Of a stretch of DNA of 64,000 nucleotides, positions 50,849-59,390 are shown one piece after another. Where the stretch lies: the NCBI RefSeq assembly GCF_021916785.1, contig NZ_JAKCFC010000003.1, forward strand, positions 496,001 to 560,000. Direction: 5' to 3'. The number at the start of each line of letters is the position of its first letter. Position 1 is the first letter of the stretch. Under the pieces are notes generated by a model. That model had not been told where the DNA came from. It ran no database searches and was given only the letters and a program-made list of their open reading frames with translations. The position numbers and the translations under genes were made by a program. The DNA comes from Mycolicibacterium lacusdiani. GTDB lineage: Bacteria; Actinomycetota; Actinomycetes; Mycobacteriales; Mycobacteriaceae.

Positions 50849-51916
50849 CTAGCCGAGGAACGTGTTGCCGCGGTTGGCGAGCAACTGGTACAGCGTCTGC
50901 TGGATGGTCTCGCGCACCTGATCGGTCAGTTCGAACGTGACCATCGGGTCCTCGGCCATCGACTCGTCGAAGTCCTCGGTGACGATCGGCTCGCCGAACT
51001 GGATGTGCCACTTGGACGGCAGCGGCACCAGGCCCAGCGGACCCGCGAGCGGGAACAGCGGGGTCACCGGGAAGTACGGCAGCCCGAACAGGCGGGCCAG
51101 CAGCTTCACGTCCGCGAGCATCGGGTAGATCTCCTCGGACCCGACGATCGAGCACGGCACGATCGGCGCGCGGGCGCGCAGCGCGGCCGATACGAACCCG
51201 CCACGACCGAATCGCTGCAGCTTGTAGCGGTCGCGGAACGGCTTGCCCAGACCCTTGTAGCCCTCGGGGAACACGGCCGTCAGCTCGCCGGCGGCGAGGA
51301 GGCGGTGCGCGTCGGCAGTGCACGCCATGGTGTGCCCGGCCTTGCGCGCCGCCTGCCCCATCACGGGCATGTCGAAGACCATGTCGGCGGCCAGCAGTCG
51401 CAGATCCCGGTGACCGGGATGGTTGTCGTGGACCGCCACCGAGGCCATCAGCCCGTCGAGTGGGAGCACTCCCGCGTGGTTGGCGACGATGAGCGCCGCA
51501 CCGTCGAGCGGCAGGTTCTCGATGCCGCTCACCTCGACGCGGAACCACGACTTGAACAGCCCACGCAGCAAAGGCAGGAAGATCGCGTTGTTGAGGTGCG
51601 GGTCGAAGCCGAACTCGTCGACCTCGTAGTCACCGCTCATGCGCTTGTGCACGAATTCGGCCACCGCGGAGATGCGCTGGGCCAGCTCGTTGGGCGTCTC
51701 GTCGGATTCGGGTGAGCCACTTACCGAACTGCGCCGCTCGTCGATCTCGCGGACCACCGCGGCGATCTGCTCGGCGGACGCGCGCGTGCCGGCATCGGCC
51801 ATCAGGGACGGATGTCTGCGCGAACTCTCCGCCCTCGCCGCGGACCGGCGCGCAGCCGACGCCCGCCCTGAATTGCCGTGCAGCGGAATTACTTTCGCCT
51901 TCGAGTCACCCGCCAC
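50849..51916 (-). CDS. Lysophospholipid acyltransferase family protein (Rv0502-like)
   Basis: 355 residues from GTG 51916, preceded by GAGGGA; a GTG six codons earlier has no ribosome binding site. The acyltransferase core begins near residue 135: the NHAG motif (ALIVANHAGVLPLDG, H-x4-D), VFPEGYKG, and IVPCSIVGSEEIYP. These correspond to the PlsC-type blocks I, III and IV. The first 130 residues are hydrophilic with ASAEQIAAVVREIDERR. It has a hydrophobic patch near residue 165 but no clear membrane helix. A broad role in acyl transfer to glycerolipid or a lipid carrier is likely. It is convergent with the MaoC gene, 6 bases apart. Confidence 0.85.
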   Translation of the reverse strand: MAGDSKAKVIPLHGNSGRASAARRSAARAESSRRHPSLMADAGTRASAEQIAAVVREIDERRSSVSGSPESDETPNELAQRISAVAEFVHKRMSGDYEVDEFGFDPHLNNAIFLPLLRGLFKSWFRVEVSGIENLPLDGAALIVANHAGVLPLDGLMASVAVHDNHPGHRDLRLLAADMVFDMPVMGQAARKAGHTMACTADAHRLLAAGELTAVFPEGYKGLGKPFRDRYKLQRFGRGGFVSAALRARAPIVPCSIVGSEEIYPMLADVKLLARLFGLPYFPVTPLFPLAGPLGLVPLPSKWHIQFGEPIVTEDFDESMAEDPMVTFELTDQVRETIQQTLYQLLANRGNTFLG

Positions 51917-51954
51917 GTCGTTTCCCTCTTCCACCCCGGTTCAGACCCCTGGCC

Positions 51955-53076
51955 CTACCGGCCCCAACGCTGCGCCACTGCTACTGCGCGATTCTCCACC
52001 GAGCGTACCCAGCGCGGGTCGATGATCGGTGTCAAAGCGCGCCCGCGCACGTAATCGTCAAAAGCCTCCGCCGTGCTCCACTTTGGGATATAACCCAGGT
52101 CCTTGCGCATCCGCGAGGTGTCCATGACACGTCCGTAGCTCAAGTAGTTCAACTGTTCGCGATCGACCTCAGTGTAACGGGTCGCGCGTCTCAGCGAATC
52201 AACGGCAGACAATGCCGATTTCGGCACCGGCAGCCGTACGCGGCCCGAACGCCGGATGGCCTGCGACATCATGATGATGCCCGAGGCGCCGATGTTGAAG
52301 GTGCCCGGGCAGCCGGCAATCGTTGCGCGCTCCATGGCGCCGAGCGCATCCTGCTCGTGCAGCAACTGCAGGCGGGCGTCGCGGCCGAGGACGAACGGCA
52401 CGACCGGCCCTGCCAGGTAGCGCGACAGCGCCGTGTCCATGCCGGGGCCGATCATGTTGGCCAGCCGCAGGATCGTCACCGCGATGTCCGGCCTGCGCCG
52501 CGCCAGGCCGCGGGCATAGCCCTCGATGTCGATGCTGTCGCGGGCGAAGCCCTCGCCGGGTGGCCTGCGCGAACTGCCGTCCTCGGTGAACATCACCGGG
52601 TCGTGCGCGCTCGAGCCGTAGACCTCCGACGTGGACTTCAGCACCACCCGGCGCACCGACGGCGCCTTCTGGCACGCGGCGAACAACTGCATCGCGCCCA
52701 TCACGTTCTGTTCCTTGAGCGCTGCCCGGCCACCCGACCGCGGTGCGTAGGAGGCCGCAGCCGCGTGCACCACGGTGTCGACGTCGCCGTTGCGAATGAC
52801 CTTCGCGATGAACGGGTTTCGGATGTCGGCCCGGACGAACTCCGCCCGGCCCATCCGCCGCTGCAGATCCTTGCTCGGCGTCACCGCGTCGACCGCGATG
52901 ACGTGATCGATCAGAGGATTCTGCGCGAGACGCGCGACGAGATAGCCACCGAGGAACCGGCATGCGCCGGTGACCAGAACCACCTTCGGGTGGTGCACCG
53001 GATCCCGTGGCTCGGCAGCTCCGCCCTGGCCCGGCCCCTGTGGGGGCCGCCCGCCCGAGCGCCCGTCAGCATCCAT
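51955..53076 (-). CDS. galE2: Atypical extended SDR, GalE2-like (Rv0501-like)
   Basis: 373 residues. An epimerase-like SDR fold after a Gly/Pro-rich 30-residue tail. The dinucleotide motif reads TGACRFLGGYL, so the middle glycine of GxxGxxG is Arg; the active-site strand is LKSTSEVYG; and the expected YxxxK reads YARGL, without the catalytic Lys. These changes are also in my memory of the M. tuberculosis protein, so they are not damage. It may bind NAD but lack normal epimerase activity. It is 29 bases after the ribosomal peptide gene. Confidence 0.83.
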   Translation of the reverse strand: MDADGRSGGRPPQGPGQGGAAEPRDPVHHPKVVLVTGACRFLGGYLVARLAQNPLIDHVIAVDAVTPSKDLQRRMGRAEFVRADIRNPFIAKVIRNGDVDTVVHAAAASYAPRSGGRAALKEQNVMGAMQLFAACQKAPSVRRVVLKSTSEVYGSSAHDPVMFTEDGSSRRPPGEGFARDSIDIEGYARGLARRRPDIAVTILRLANMIGPGMDTALSRYLAGPVVPFVLGRDARLQLLHEQDALGAMERATIAGCPGTFNIGASGIIMMSQAIRRSGRVRLPVPKSALSAVDSLRRATRYTEVDREQLNYLSYGRVMDTSRMRKDLGYIPKWSTAEAFDDYVRGRALTPIIDPRWVRSVENRAVAVAQRWGR

Positions 53077-53105
53077 CGCGTCAGCCTAACGGCCGCGAAT
53101 AAGGA

Positions 53106-53207
53106 CTACTTACCGAGTTTTCTGCGCTGCACCCGGGTGCGACGAAGCAGCTTGCGGTGCTTCTTCTTCGACATGCGCTTGCGCCGCTTCTTGATGACTG
53201 AACCCAT
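53106..53207 (-). CDS. Ribosomal protein bS22-type peptide, 33 residues (AURKAIP1/COX24 domain)
   Basis: A tiny gene from ATG 53207 to TAG at 53106-53108. The sequence is almost all Lys, Arg and Leu: [20 protein letters not shown], then [13 protein letters not shown]. This is the extremely conserved mycobacterial peptide annotated as Rv0500B and identified in mycobacterial ribosome structures as the extra small-subunit protein bS22. The nucleotide sequence shows strong codon preference for AAG and CGC. It lies between the BldC-type gene and galE2. Confidence 0.93.
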
Positions 53208-53347
53208 TTACTCCGCTACCTATGCAAAACCGAAGACAACCGGGGCCGACGATCTCGAATACGCCCCGTGAACTGACCTGATCACCTTACCCGGCAGGCA
53301 CCGGCGGAGCGAAAACGCCCGTCGGTGGCCACCTCGGTGCGACCTGG

Positions 53348-53623
53348 CTAGCCCGCGTCGAAGTACGACGTCTCCAGGAGGTCGTGCACCGCCTTGGCGT
53401 GCACACGGAAGGACCGGCCGACCCGGACGGCGGGAAGTTCGCCGTTGTGGACCAGTCGGTAGACCGTCATCTTGCTGACCCGCATCAGGCTGGCCACCTC
53501 GGCGACGGTGAGGAACTGCTGAGCACGTGCCGGTTGGCCGCCGTCGCCGCTGCCGGCGGCAGCGTCACGCGCAGCCTTGCCGCCAGCAGAATCGCGCGCC
53601 GATGGTCCGTTCATAGACGTCAT
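53348..53623 (-). CDS. BldC/excisionase-type helix-turn-helix protein (Rv0500A-like)
   Basis: 91 residues from ATG 53623; another ATG at 53614 is possible. A disordered Ser/Gly/Ala-rich 30-residue start is followed by a MerR-like winged HTH: FLTVAEVASLMRVSKMTVYRLVHNGELPAVRVGRSFRV. This is the BldC/AlpA-type domain, a DNA-binding protein that in Streptomyces controls the timing of development by head-to-tail binding to direct repeats. No integrase is close, so it is a chromosomal regulator and not a phage excisionase. A conspicuous hairpin lies between 19 and 64 bases upstream of the start. Confidence 0.85.
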   Translation of the reverse strand: MTSMNGPSARDSAGGKAARDAAAGSGDGGQPARAQQFLTVAEVASLMRVSKMTVYRLVHNGELPAVRVGRSFRVHAKAVHDLLETSYFDAG

Positions 53624-53641
53624 CGCAACCCAATCAATCAG

Positions 53642-53687
53642 GCACGTCCTTGCCAGCGGCTTCCCCACCGCTGGCGCAGGTACGTGC
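53642..53687 (-). promoter_or_regulatory. Nested inverted repeat in the leader of the BldC-type gene
   Basis: Inner stem GCCAGCGG (53652-53659) with CCGCTGGC (53668-53675), loop of 8; outer arms GCACGT (53642-53647) and ACGTGC (53682-53687). Both stems are perfect. It lies between proC and the BldC-type gene, with no T-tract. Either a terminator of proC or an mRNA leader structure or operator. Confidence 0.5.
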
Positions 53688-53761
53688 ATACAACGAGGAG
53701 AATAGCGTGGCGGGTGATGTTATTGCGACGGGTGTGGGGTAATCCGTCCGAAATTCATGAA

Positions 53762-54634
53762 CTACTCAGATGTAATTCTTAGCTGCTCAGAGCGGGTTTT
53801 TGCCGCCGATACGGCGTTGCCGACCGCAGCGCGCAAACCACCCCGTTCGAGTTCCCGCAGCCCAGCGGCAGTGGTACCCCCCGGAGACGTCACGGTGGCC
53901 CGCAGCTGGGCCGGGCTGGTGTCCATTGCTGCGCCCCCCTCGGACGGCTGGGTGTCGAGCCGCTCGAGGAGCATCGCGGCCGAACCCGCCATCGTCTGCG
54001 CCACCAGATCGGTGGCCACCTGACGCGGCAGCCCGGCGTCCACGGCGGCGTCGACGAGCGCCTCGGCCATCAGGAAGAAGTACGCCGGCCCCGAGCCCGA
54101 CACCGCCGTCACGGCATCCATCTGGGACTCCGGCACCACGACCACCCCGCCGACGGCGTCGAAGATCGCTGCGACGTCCTTGAGCTGCTCGTCGGTGGCG
54201 TAGCGGCCGCGTGCCAGCGCGCTCACGCCCCCGCCGACCACCATGGGCGCATTGGGCATCACGCGGATCACCGGCGACCCGGCGGGGAGCTTCGACTCGA
54301 AGTACGCCGTGCCCACGCCTGCGGCCACCGACACGATCACCTGCTCGGCGCTGTCGTCCTCCGCACGGGCCACGGCGTCGGCGATCTCGCTGACGACGCC
54401 CGTGACGTCGGCGGGCTTCACGGCCAGGATGACGTAGGTGGCGTTCTCCGCCGCGTCGGCCACCGACGTCAGCAGCACCGAATACGTCTCGGACAGGTGC
54501 TTGGCGCGTTCGGGGCTCTTCTCGGCGACGGCGAGGTCCTTCGCCTGCCGCCCGGCCCGGATCAACCCGGCCAGCAACGCTTCACCGATGCTTCCGCCGC
54601 CAATAATCGCGATTCTCGACACGGGGTGAAGCAT
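53762..54634 (-). CDS. proC: Pyrroline-5-carboxylate reductase
   Basis: 290 residues from ATG 54634. The last enzyme of proline synthesis. The N-terminal NAD(P) site is RIAIIGGGSIGEALLAGLIRAG, and the C-terminal signature covers AVSGSGPAYFFLMAEAL and TVTSPGGTTAAGLRELERGG. The catalytic Thr and the substrate-binding helices are intact. The ProC order before the HTH gene and the ribosomal peptide is as in M. tuberculosis Rv0500. It is 15 bases from the thioesterase gene upstream in the same direction. Confidence 0.95.
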   Translation of the reverse strand: MLHPVSRIAIIGGGSIGEALLAGLIRAGRQAKDLAVAEKSPERAKHLSETYSVLLTSVADAAENATYVILAVKPADVTGVVSEIADAVARAEDDSAEQVIVSVAAGVGTAYFESKLPAGSPVIRVMPNAPMVVGGGVSALARGRYATDEQLKDVAAIFDAVGGVVVVPESQMDAVTAVSGSGPAYFFLMAEALVDAAVDAGLPRQVATDLVAQTMAGSAAMLLERLDTQPSEGGAAMDTSPAQLRATVTSPGGTTAAGLRELERGGLRAAVGNAVSAAKTRSEQLRITSE

Positions 54635-54649
54635 CCCACGCCCGCGGGC

Positions 54650-55510
54650 TCACGCCTCGGCAGGCACCATCGCCAGCTGGCGTGACTGCACGATGACGTG
54701 GCCCTTGGCGTCCACCACGACGTGGTCCTCGTCGAACCACTCGTGGCCGATCTGCATCGTCGTGCACAGCACGCGCAACCAGCCGTCGGCGGGCACGGCG
54801 CGCAGGTAGGCCGTCAGCTGCACCGTGGGCGCCCAGCCGAACCTGTTCACCCCGAAGGTGACCGGTGCCGACACGTCGCCGCACACCAGCGCGAACAGCA
54901 CGTCGGGCGCGCAGTCCCGCGGGCGGACCCAGTACTCGATGACGGGCGGTCCACCGTCGGAACGCGGCTGCATCGTGGTCAGCGACGGGCGGATGTCGCA
55001 CCCACGCGCCAGGTGCACGATGTCGGCCATCGGGTGCCCCGGACCGATCGGATCGAGCCCCGGCGGCGGGTCCGGCGTCATCAGCGGGATGACGGGATTG
55101 TCCGACAGCAGCGGTGCGTCGTCGGTCTCGAGTGCGGCGAGCGTGATCACCGCGTGCACGGCCACCCGGTCGCCCTGGCTCAGCTCGACGTCGACGAGGT
55201 TGACCCGCCTGCCGCGCTTGCGGATGGTCGCGGTCACCCGCTGCGGCCCGGGATCCGGCGCCCACAGGAAGCTGCCCGAGACCGCGATGGGCTCGACGCC
55301 ATTCGTGCCGAGCGCCTGGCGCGCCGCATTCGCGCACAGGGCGAGCATCACGCCGCCGTGCACCTTGGGCCCGATGGTCCAATTCTCGTTCAGCTCACCG
55401 TCGAAGCGGCTGACGGTCCCGTCGCTGGACACGGGCGTCAGCCGCATGGCATCGGTGAACGACGTCGACGCGGACACGCCGGTGGAACTCGAATCGGTGG
55501 TCAAGGGCAT
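54650..55510 (-). CDS. Acyl-CoA thioesterase-like double hot-dog protein (Rv0499-like)
   Basis: 286 residues. Two hot-dog domains of the TesB/thioesterase-like family: the first with WTIGPKVHGGVMLALCANAARQAL (about 47-70) and the second with FGVNRFGWAPTVQLTAYLRAVPADGWLRV (about 205-235). The position of the conserved Asp/Gln/Thr is not certain. The gene lies between the sugar isomerase-like gene (9 bases) and proC in one transcript. Substrate unknown, probably a fatty acyl-CoA. Confidence 0.82.
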   Translation of the reverse strand: MPLTTDSSSTGVSASTSFTDAMRLTPVSSDGTVSRFDGELNENWTIGPKVHGGVMLALCANAARQALGTNGVEPIAVSGSFLWAPDPGPQRVTATIRKRGRRVNLVDVELSQGDRVAVHAVITLAALETDDAPLLSDNPVIPLMTPDPPPGLDPIGPGHPMADIVHLARGCDIRPSLTTMQPRSDGGPPVIEYWVRPRDCAPDVLFALVCGDVSAPVTFGVNRFGWAPTVQLTAYLRAVPADGWLRVLCTTMQIGHEWFDEDHVVVDAKGHVIVQSRQLAMVPAEA

Positions 55511-55519
55511 TCCAATCCG

Positions 55520-56377
55520 TCAGCGCAGCAGGTGTTCTCGCGCGAACTCGAGTGACTCGGTCAGCAACTGCTCGCGTTCGGCGCCGGTGCGCGCCCGCGA
55601 CGTGGTGACCTCGAGGATGACGTGCCCGGCGAACGAACTCGCCGCGAGCATCTGGCAGATCTCGGCGGCGGGCTGGGAACCGTAGCCGGGCACCAGGTGC
55701 TCGTCGGTGGCGGCGCCGCTGCCGTCGCACAGGTGCAGGTGCACCAGCCCGTCCGGTCCGTCGACGCCCATGCGGCCTGCCATCTCGATGGCGTCGCTAC
55801 CTGCCGTGGCGGCGTGCGAGAGGTCCAGCGTGTAGTGCGCGTAGTCGCCGTCGAGCGGGTCGTACGACGGCGCGAACGCGGAGACGGCGACCCCCGGCGT
55901 GCCGCCGCGTTTGCGCATCCGCTCGATGGACGACTGCCCCGCGCCGAAGAAGCGGTCGGTGCGGAACGGGAACATGTTCTCCACCGCCACCATCACGTGA
56001 CTCGACGACTCGAGTTCGGCAACCTGGTCGGCGAAGCCCTCGGCGTAGCGGCGCTGCCACCGGAACGGCGGGTGCACGACCACGGTCTGAGCGCCGAGTT
56101 CCTCGGCGGCGCGCACGCTGCGGTCGAGTTTCGGGATCGGGTTGGCGCCCCACACCCGCTGCGAGATCAACAGGCATGGCGCATGCACGGACAGCACGGG
56201 CACGTCGTACTGCGCCGACATCTTGGCGATCGCGTCGACGTCCTGGCTGGCCGTCTCGGCCCACACCATGAGTTCGACGCCGTCGTACCCGAGTCGCGCC
56301 GCGTACTCGAACGCCGCCTCGGTCCGCAGGGGATAGACCGAGGCGGTCGAGAGACCAACCTTGATGGCGGGGCGCAC
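55520..56377 (-). CDS. Sugar phosphate isomerase/epimerase (xylose isomerase-like TIM barrel, Rv0498-like)
   Basis: 285 residues from a GTG start. AP endonuclease 2 family TIM barrel: LSTASVYPLRTEAAFEYAARLGYDGVELM at the start, VLSVHAPC, VVVHPPFRWQ, VAVENMFPF, LDLSHAATAGSDA, LVHLHLCDG and VILEVTTSR. These contain the metal-binding Glu, His and Asp of the fold. The exact reaction is unknown. In the conserved block it follows Rv0497 and precedes the thioesterase. Confidence 0.85.
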   Translation of the reverse strand: MRPAIKVGLSTASVYPLRTEAAFEYAARLGYDGVELMVWAETASQDVDAIAKMSAQYDVPVLSVHAPCLLISQRVWGANPIPKLDRSVRAAEELGAQTVVVHPPFRWQRRYAEGFADQVAELESSSHVMVAVENMFPFRTDRFFGAGQSSIERMRKRGGTPGVAVSAFAPSYDPLDGDYAHYTLDLSHAATAGSDAIEMAGRMGVDGPDGLVHLHLCDGSGAATDEHLVPGYGSQPAAEICQMLAASSFAGHVILEVTTSRARTGAEREQLLTESLEFAREHLLR

Positions 56378-56405
56378 TGAATCCGGACCGGTTCGTCTCG
56401 TCGCG

Positions 56406-57542
56406 TCAGTGGGACTGCAGGAGCGCCAGCGGGCCCAGCGTGACCAGTGCCCCCACCGCCACCGCGATCAGGGTGCTTCCGATGTCCTCGGTCTTGCGCA
56501 CGACGCGGACCCCGACCACGAGCCCGAGGATCACGAGCACCGACAGCACCAGCGCGACGATGTTGTTCCACTTCCACAGCTGATCGAACGCGACGAACAG
56601 ACCGGCGCCGAACGCGACGGCCAGGACGCACTGCGCGACGATCCACAGGCCGCTCAGGAACGTCGACCCGCGTGCCTCGACCTTCTCGTCCGGGGTGACG
56701 TCGACGGTGCCGTCGTCGCGCGCCTCGTCGCCGAGGTCGATCTCCTCGGGTCCCGGCTGCCTGCCACGGCGCGCGATGTCGTCGGCGACGGACTGACCGC
56801 CCCCGAACAGGGTGTCTGCACCCGAGCGCAGATAGGACGGCTTGGTGTCCTTCGTCTCGTCGGTGTCGTCCATCGTCTCGGAAGCGCTGCTGGCGATCCC
56901 GGCGAAGTCCAGCTCGAGGTCGTCGGCTGCATCGTCATCGTCATCGGCGACCGGGTCGGGGCTCATCTGCTCGGCACCCGAGGTGGCGTCGTAGGCAGTG
57001 GCGGTCCGCGACCGGCGGGGCAGCGGGGTGAACTCCAGCGGCAGCGGATCGGCGTCGCGCTCTTGGAGGTGGCTGGCGTACTGGGCTTCGAGGTCGTCCT
57101 CGGCCTGCGCCTCGTCGGCCAGTGCTTCGTCGGCCAGCGCCTCGTCGGCTGCTTCGTCTGCCTGGGCCTCGTCGGCGTCCACCTCGGCGGGCGCCAGCAC
57201 GCCGAACTCCTCGGACTCGGCGACGACCTCGGGCTCGGGCTCGGGCTCGACCTGTGGCTCTGCTTCTGCTTCGACGCCGGCCTCGGGCTCGGCCTCTGCC
57301 TCTGCGGCGGGCTCCTCGACGACCGGCTCGGGAGCCGGCTCACGACGTTCCTCGACGAGCTGCTCGGGTGCGGCGCTCACGATCGGAATCTCGCCGGTGA
57401 GTTCGGCGACGGTCACCGAGTCGGAGTTGCCCCGCCTACGACGGCGTCGACCACCTGCAGGCGGCGCGCCGATGGTGCCGTTGCGCGCCAGCAGCTCGGC
57501 AACGGAGATCGGCCGGGTGGCGCTGTCGTCTGGATCTGTCAT
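56406..57542 (-). CDS. Acidic membrane protein with three C-terminal helices (Rv0497-like)
   Basis: 378 residues from ATG 57542, overlapping the Ppx/GppA stop (ATGA). A basic patch (GGRRRRRRGNS) follows the start, then some 250 residues of low-complexity acidic sequence rich in Glu, Ala, Asp and Pro, with an ADEALADEAL repeat near 130-145. Residues 300-375 form three membrane helices (LSGLWIVAQCVLAVAFGAGL, VALVLSVLVILGLVVGV, LIAVAVGALVTLGPLAL). The cytoplasmic acidic part is probably disordered. No function is known; the mycobacterial homologue is conserved beside Rv0496. Confidence 0.8.
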   Translation of the reverse strand: MTDPDDSATRPISVAELLARNGTIGAPPAGGRRRRRRGNSDSVTVAELTGEIPIVSAAPEQLVEERREPAPEPVVEEPAAEAEAEPEAGVEAEAEPQVEPEPEPEVVAESEEFGVLAPAEVDADEAQADEAADEALADEALADEAQAEDDLEAQYASHLQERDADPLPLEFTPLPRRSRTATAYDATSGAEQMSPDPVADDDDDAADDLELDFAGIASSASETMDDTDETKDTKPSYLRSGADTLFGGGQSVADDIARRGRQPGPEEIDLGDEARDDGTVDVTPDEKVEARGSTFLSGLWIVAQCVLAVAFGAGLFVAFDQLWKWNNIVALVLSVLVILGLVVGVRVVRKTEDIGSTLIAVAVGALVTLGPLALLQSH

Positions 57543-58552
57543 CGTTTGTCGCCTCTGGCCTTGGCTGAGTCGGCGGATGTCTTCACCACGGCTGAGATGC
57601 CCACCCCGTCGGCGAAAGCGGCCCCGTCGGCTTCACTGTCGAGTTTCCGCAAAATCAACCCCTCTCGCAACGCCCAGGGACAGATGTCGACCGTGTCGAT
57701 CGACAGTGCCCGCATACTCGCCTCGGCTACCAGTGCGCCTGCCACGATCTGCGGCGCGCGCTCAGCGCTCACCCCTTCCAGTTCCGCTCGGTCTGCGGCG
57801 GTCATCCTAGAGATGAAGGCGATGAGCTGCCGCAGGCCCGCTGCTGTCAGTGTCCTCTTCACCCTGGGTCCCGCGCCGGAAGGCGCGGCACCGGTGAGTC
57901 GCGCCAGCGACCGGAACGTCTTCGACGTCGCCACGGTCAGGTCGGGGGTACCGGCGTCGAGCACCTTCGCGCCCGCCTCGGCCAGCTCGTTGGCGAGCCA
58001 GTCCTGCAGCATCGCGACGCGGCGGCGGCCCGGCGGATCGTCGGGCAGCCACTCGCGGGTGAGCCTGCCCGCGCCCAGCGGCAGCGACAGCGCGACGTCG
58101 GGCTCCTCGTCGACGCCGCTGGAGAGTTCCAGCGATCCGCCGCCGATGTCGATGTTGATGATGCGACCGGCGCTCCAGCCGTACCAACGCCGCACGGCCA
58201 GGAAGGTCAGCCGTGATTCGTCGACGCCACTGAGCACCTTGAGGTTCACGCCCGCCTCGTTGCGCACGCGGGCCAGCACGTCGTCGGAGTTCGTCGCGTC
58301 CCGCACGGCGGAGGTGGCGAAGGCCATCAGCTCCGAGCACCCCGAACTCGCGGCGATCTTCGCGAACTCGTCGATGGTATCGACCAACTTGTCGGCGCCC
58401 TTGCGCACCAGCTTGCCGGAGCCGTCGATGGACTCGGCCAACCGCAGCGACGCCTTGGTGGAACTCATCGGCGTCGGGTGACCGCCCCGTCGCGCATCGA
58501 CGACGAGCAGATGAACTGTGTTGCTGCCCACGTCGAGCACGCCCAATCGCAC
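57539..58552 (-). CDS. Ppx/GppA phosphatase family protein (Rv0496-like)
   Basis: 337 residues from GTG 58552, the start that matches the M. tuberculosis protein. Exopolyphosphatase/guanosine pentaphosphatase fold of the actin-like ATPase group: [18 protein letters not shown] (phosphate 1), [27 protein letters not shown] (phosphate 2) and the later [14 protein letters not shown]. It is shorter than E. coli Ppx and lacks the C-terminal HD domain, as is usual for the mycobacterial Ppx1-type enzymes acting on short-chain polyphosphate. It thus links to (p)ppGpp and phosphate stress. Confidence 0.9.
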   Translation of the reverse strand: MRLGVLDVGSNTVHLLVVDARRGGHPTPMSSTKASLRLAESIDGSGKLVRKGADKLVDTIDEFAKIAASSGCSELMAFATSAVRDATNSDDVLARVRNEAGVNLKVLSGVDESRLTFLAVRRWYGWSAGRIINIDIGGGSLELSSGVDEEPDVALSLPLGAGRLTREWLPDDPPGRRRVAMLQDWLANELAEAGAKVLDAGTPDLTVATSKTFRSLARLTGAAPSGAGPRVKRTLTAAGLRQLIAFISRMTAADRAELEGVSAERAPQIVAGALVAEASMRALSIDTVDICPWALREGLILRKLDSEADGAAFADGVGISAVVKTSADSAKARGDKR

Positions 58553-58586
58553 GGAGCCCACGTTATCGGGTCTACCGTGGCTTTCC

Positions 58587-59363
58587 GTGAGCGGTGTGCA
58601 CGCGGGAGAGGTCGAACTCGACTTCGCGCGCGAATGGGTGGAGTTCTTCGATCCCGACGACCCGGAACGTCTGATCTCAGCAGACATGACGTGGCTGCTG
58701 TCGCGGTGGACGTGCGTGTTCGGCACACCCGCCTGCCAGGGCACGGTCGAGGGCAGGCCCGACGACGGTTGCTGCTCGCACGGCGCCTTCCTGTCCGACG
58801 ACGACGATCGGGCGAGCCTGGACGACGCGGCAGCGCAACTGACCGACGAGGACTGGCAGTTCCGGGACAAGGGTCTGGGCCGCAAGGGGTACCTCGAGAT
58901 GGACGAGATCGACGGCACCCCCAATCTGCGGACGCGGAAGTACAAGGGCGCGTGCATCTTCCTCAACCGTCCCGGCTTCCCCGGCGGCATCGGGTGCGCA
59001 CTGCACTCCAAGGCGCTGAAGCTGGGCGTGGAGCCGCTCACGATGAAGCCCGAGGTCTGCTGGCAGTTGCCGATCCGCCGGACCGAGGAGTGGGTCGAGC
59101 GGCCCGACGGCTCACAGGTGCTCAAGACCACGATCACCGAGTACGACCGCCGCGGGTGGGGCGAGGGTGGTGCGGACCTGCACTGGTATTGCACGGGTGA
59201 CCCCGCCGCACACGTCGGCTCACGCCCGGTGTGGGAGTCCTACGCCCCCGAGCTGACCGTCTTGCTCGGTGCGAAGGCGTACGCGGAACTCGCGGCGCTG
59301 TGCAGGCGGCGCGGCGGCCTCGGCCTGATCGCCGTGCACCCCGCTACGCGCGCAGCGCACTGA
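58587..59363 (+). CDS. Conserved Cys-rich mycobacterial protein (Rv0495c-like)
   Basis: 258 residues taken from GTG 58587, divergent from the Ppx/GppA gene; other GTG codons nearby are possible. The protein has a set of Cys ([43 protein letters not shown]) with spacing that suggests a metal site, perhaps zinc or iron-sulfur, and the motif [21 protein letters not shown]. It is highly conserved in mycobacteria next to Rv0496, but its function is unknown. No signal peptide or membrane segment. Confidence 0.75.
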   Translation: MSGVHAGEVELDFAREWVEFFDPDDPERLISADMTWLLSRWTCVFGTPACQGTVEGRPDDGCCSHGAFLSDDDDRASLDDAAAQLTDEDWQFRDKGLGRKGYLEMDEIDGTPNLRTRKYKGACIFLNRPGFPGGIGCALHSKALKLGVEPLTMKPEVCWQLPIRRTEEWVERPDGSQVLKTTITEYDRRGWGEGGADLHWYCTGDPAAHVGSRPVWESYAPELTVLLGAKAYAELAALCRRRGGLGLIAVHPATRAAH

Positions 59364-59390
59364 CGGTCACGCCTGCCGGGCGATGTATCG

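Noticed and set aside
53348..53623. Phage excisionase
   Set aside because: The fold is excisionase-like, but the gene is in a conserved housekeeping block with no integrase or attachment repeat.
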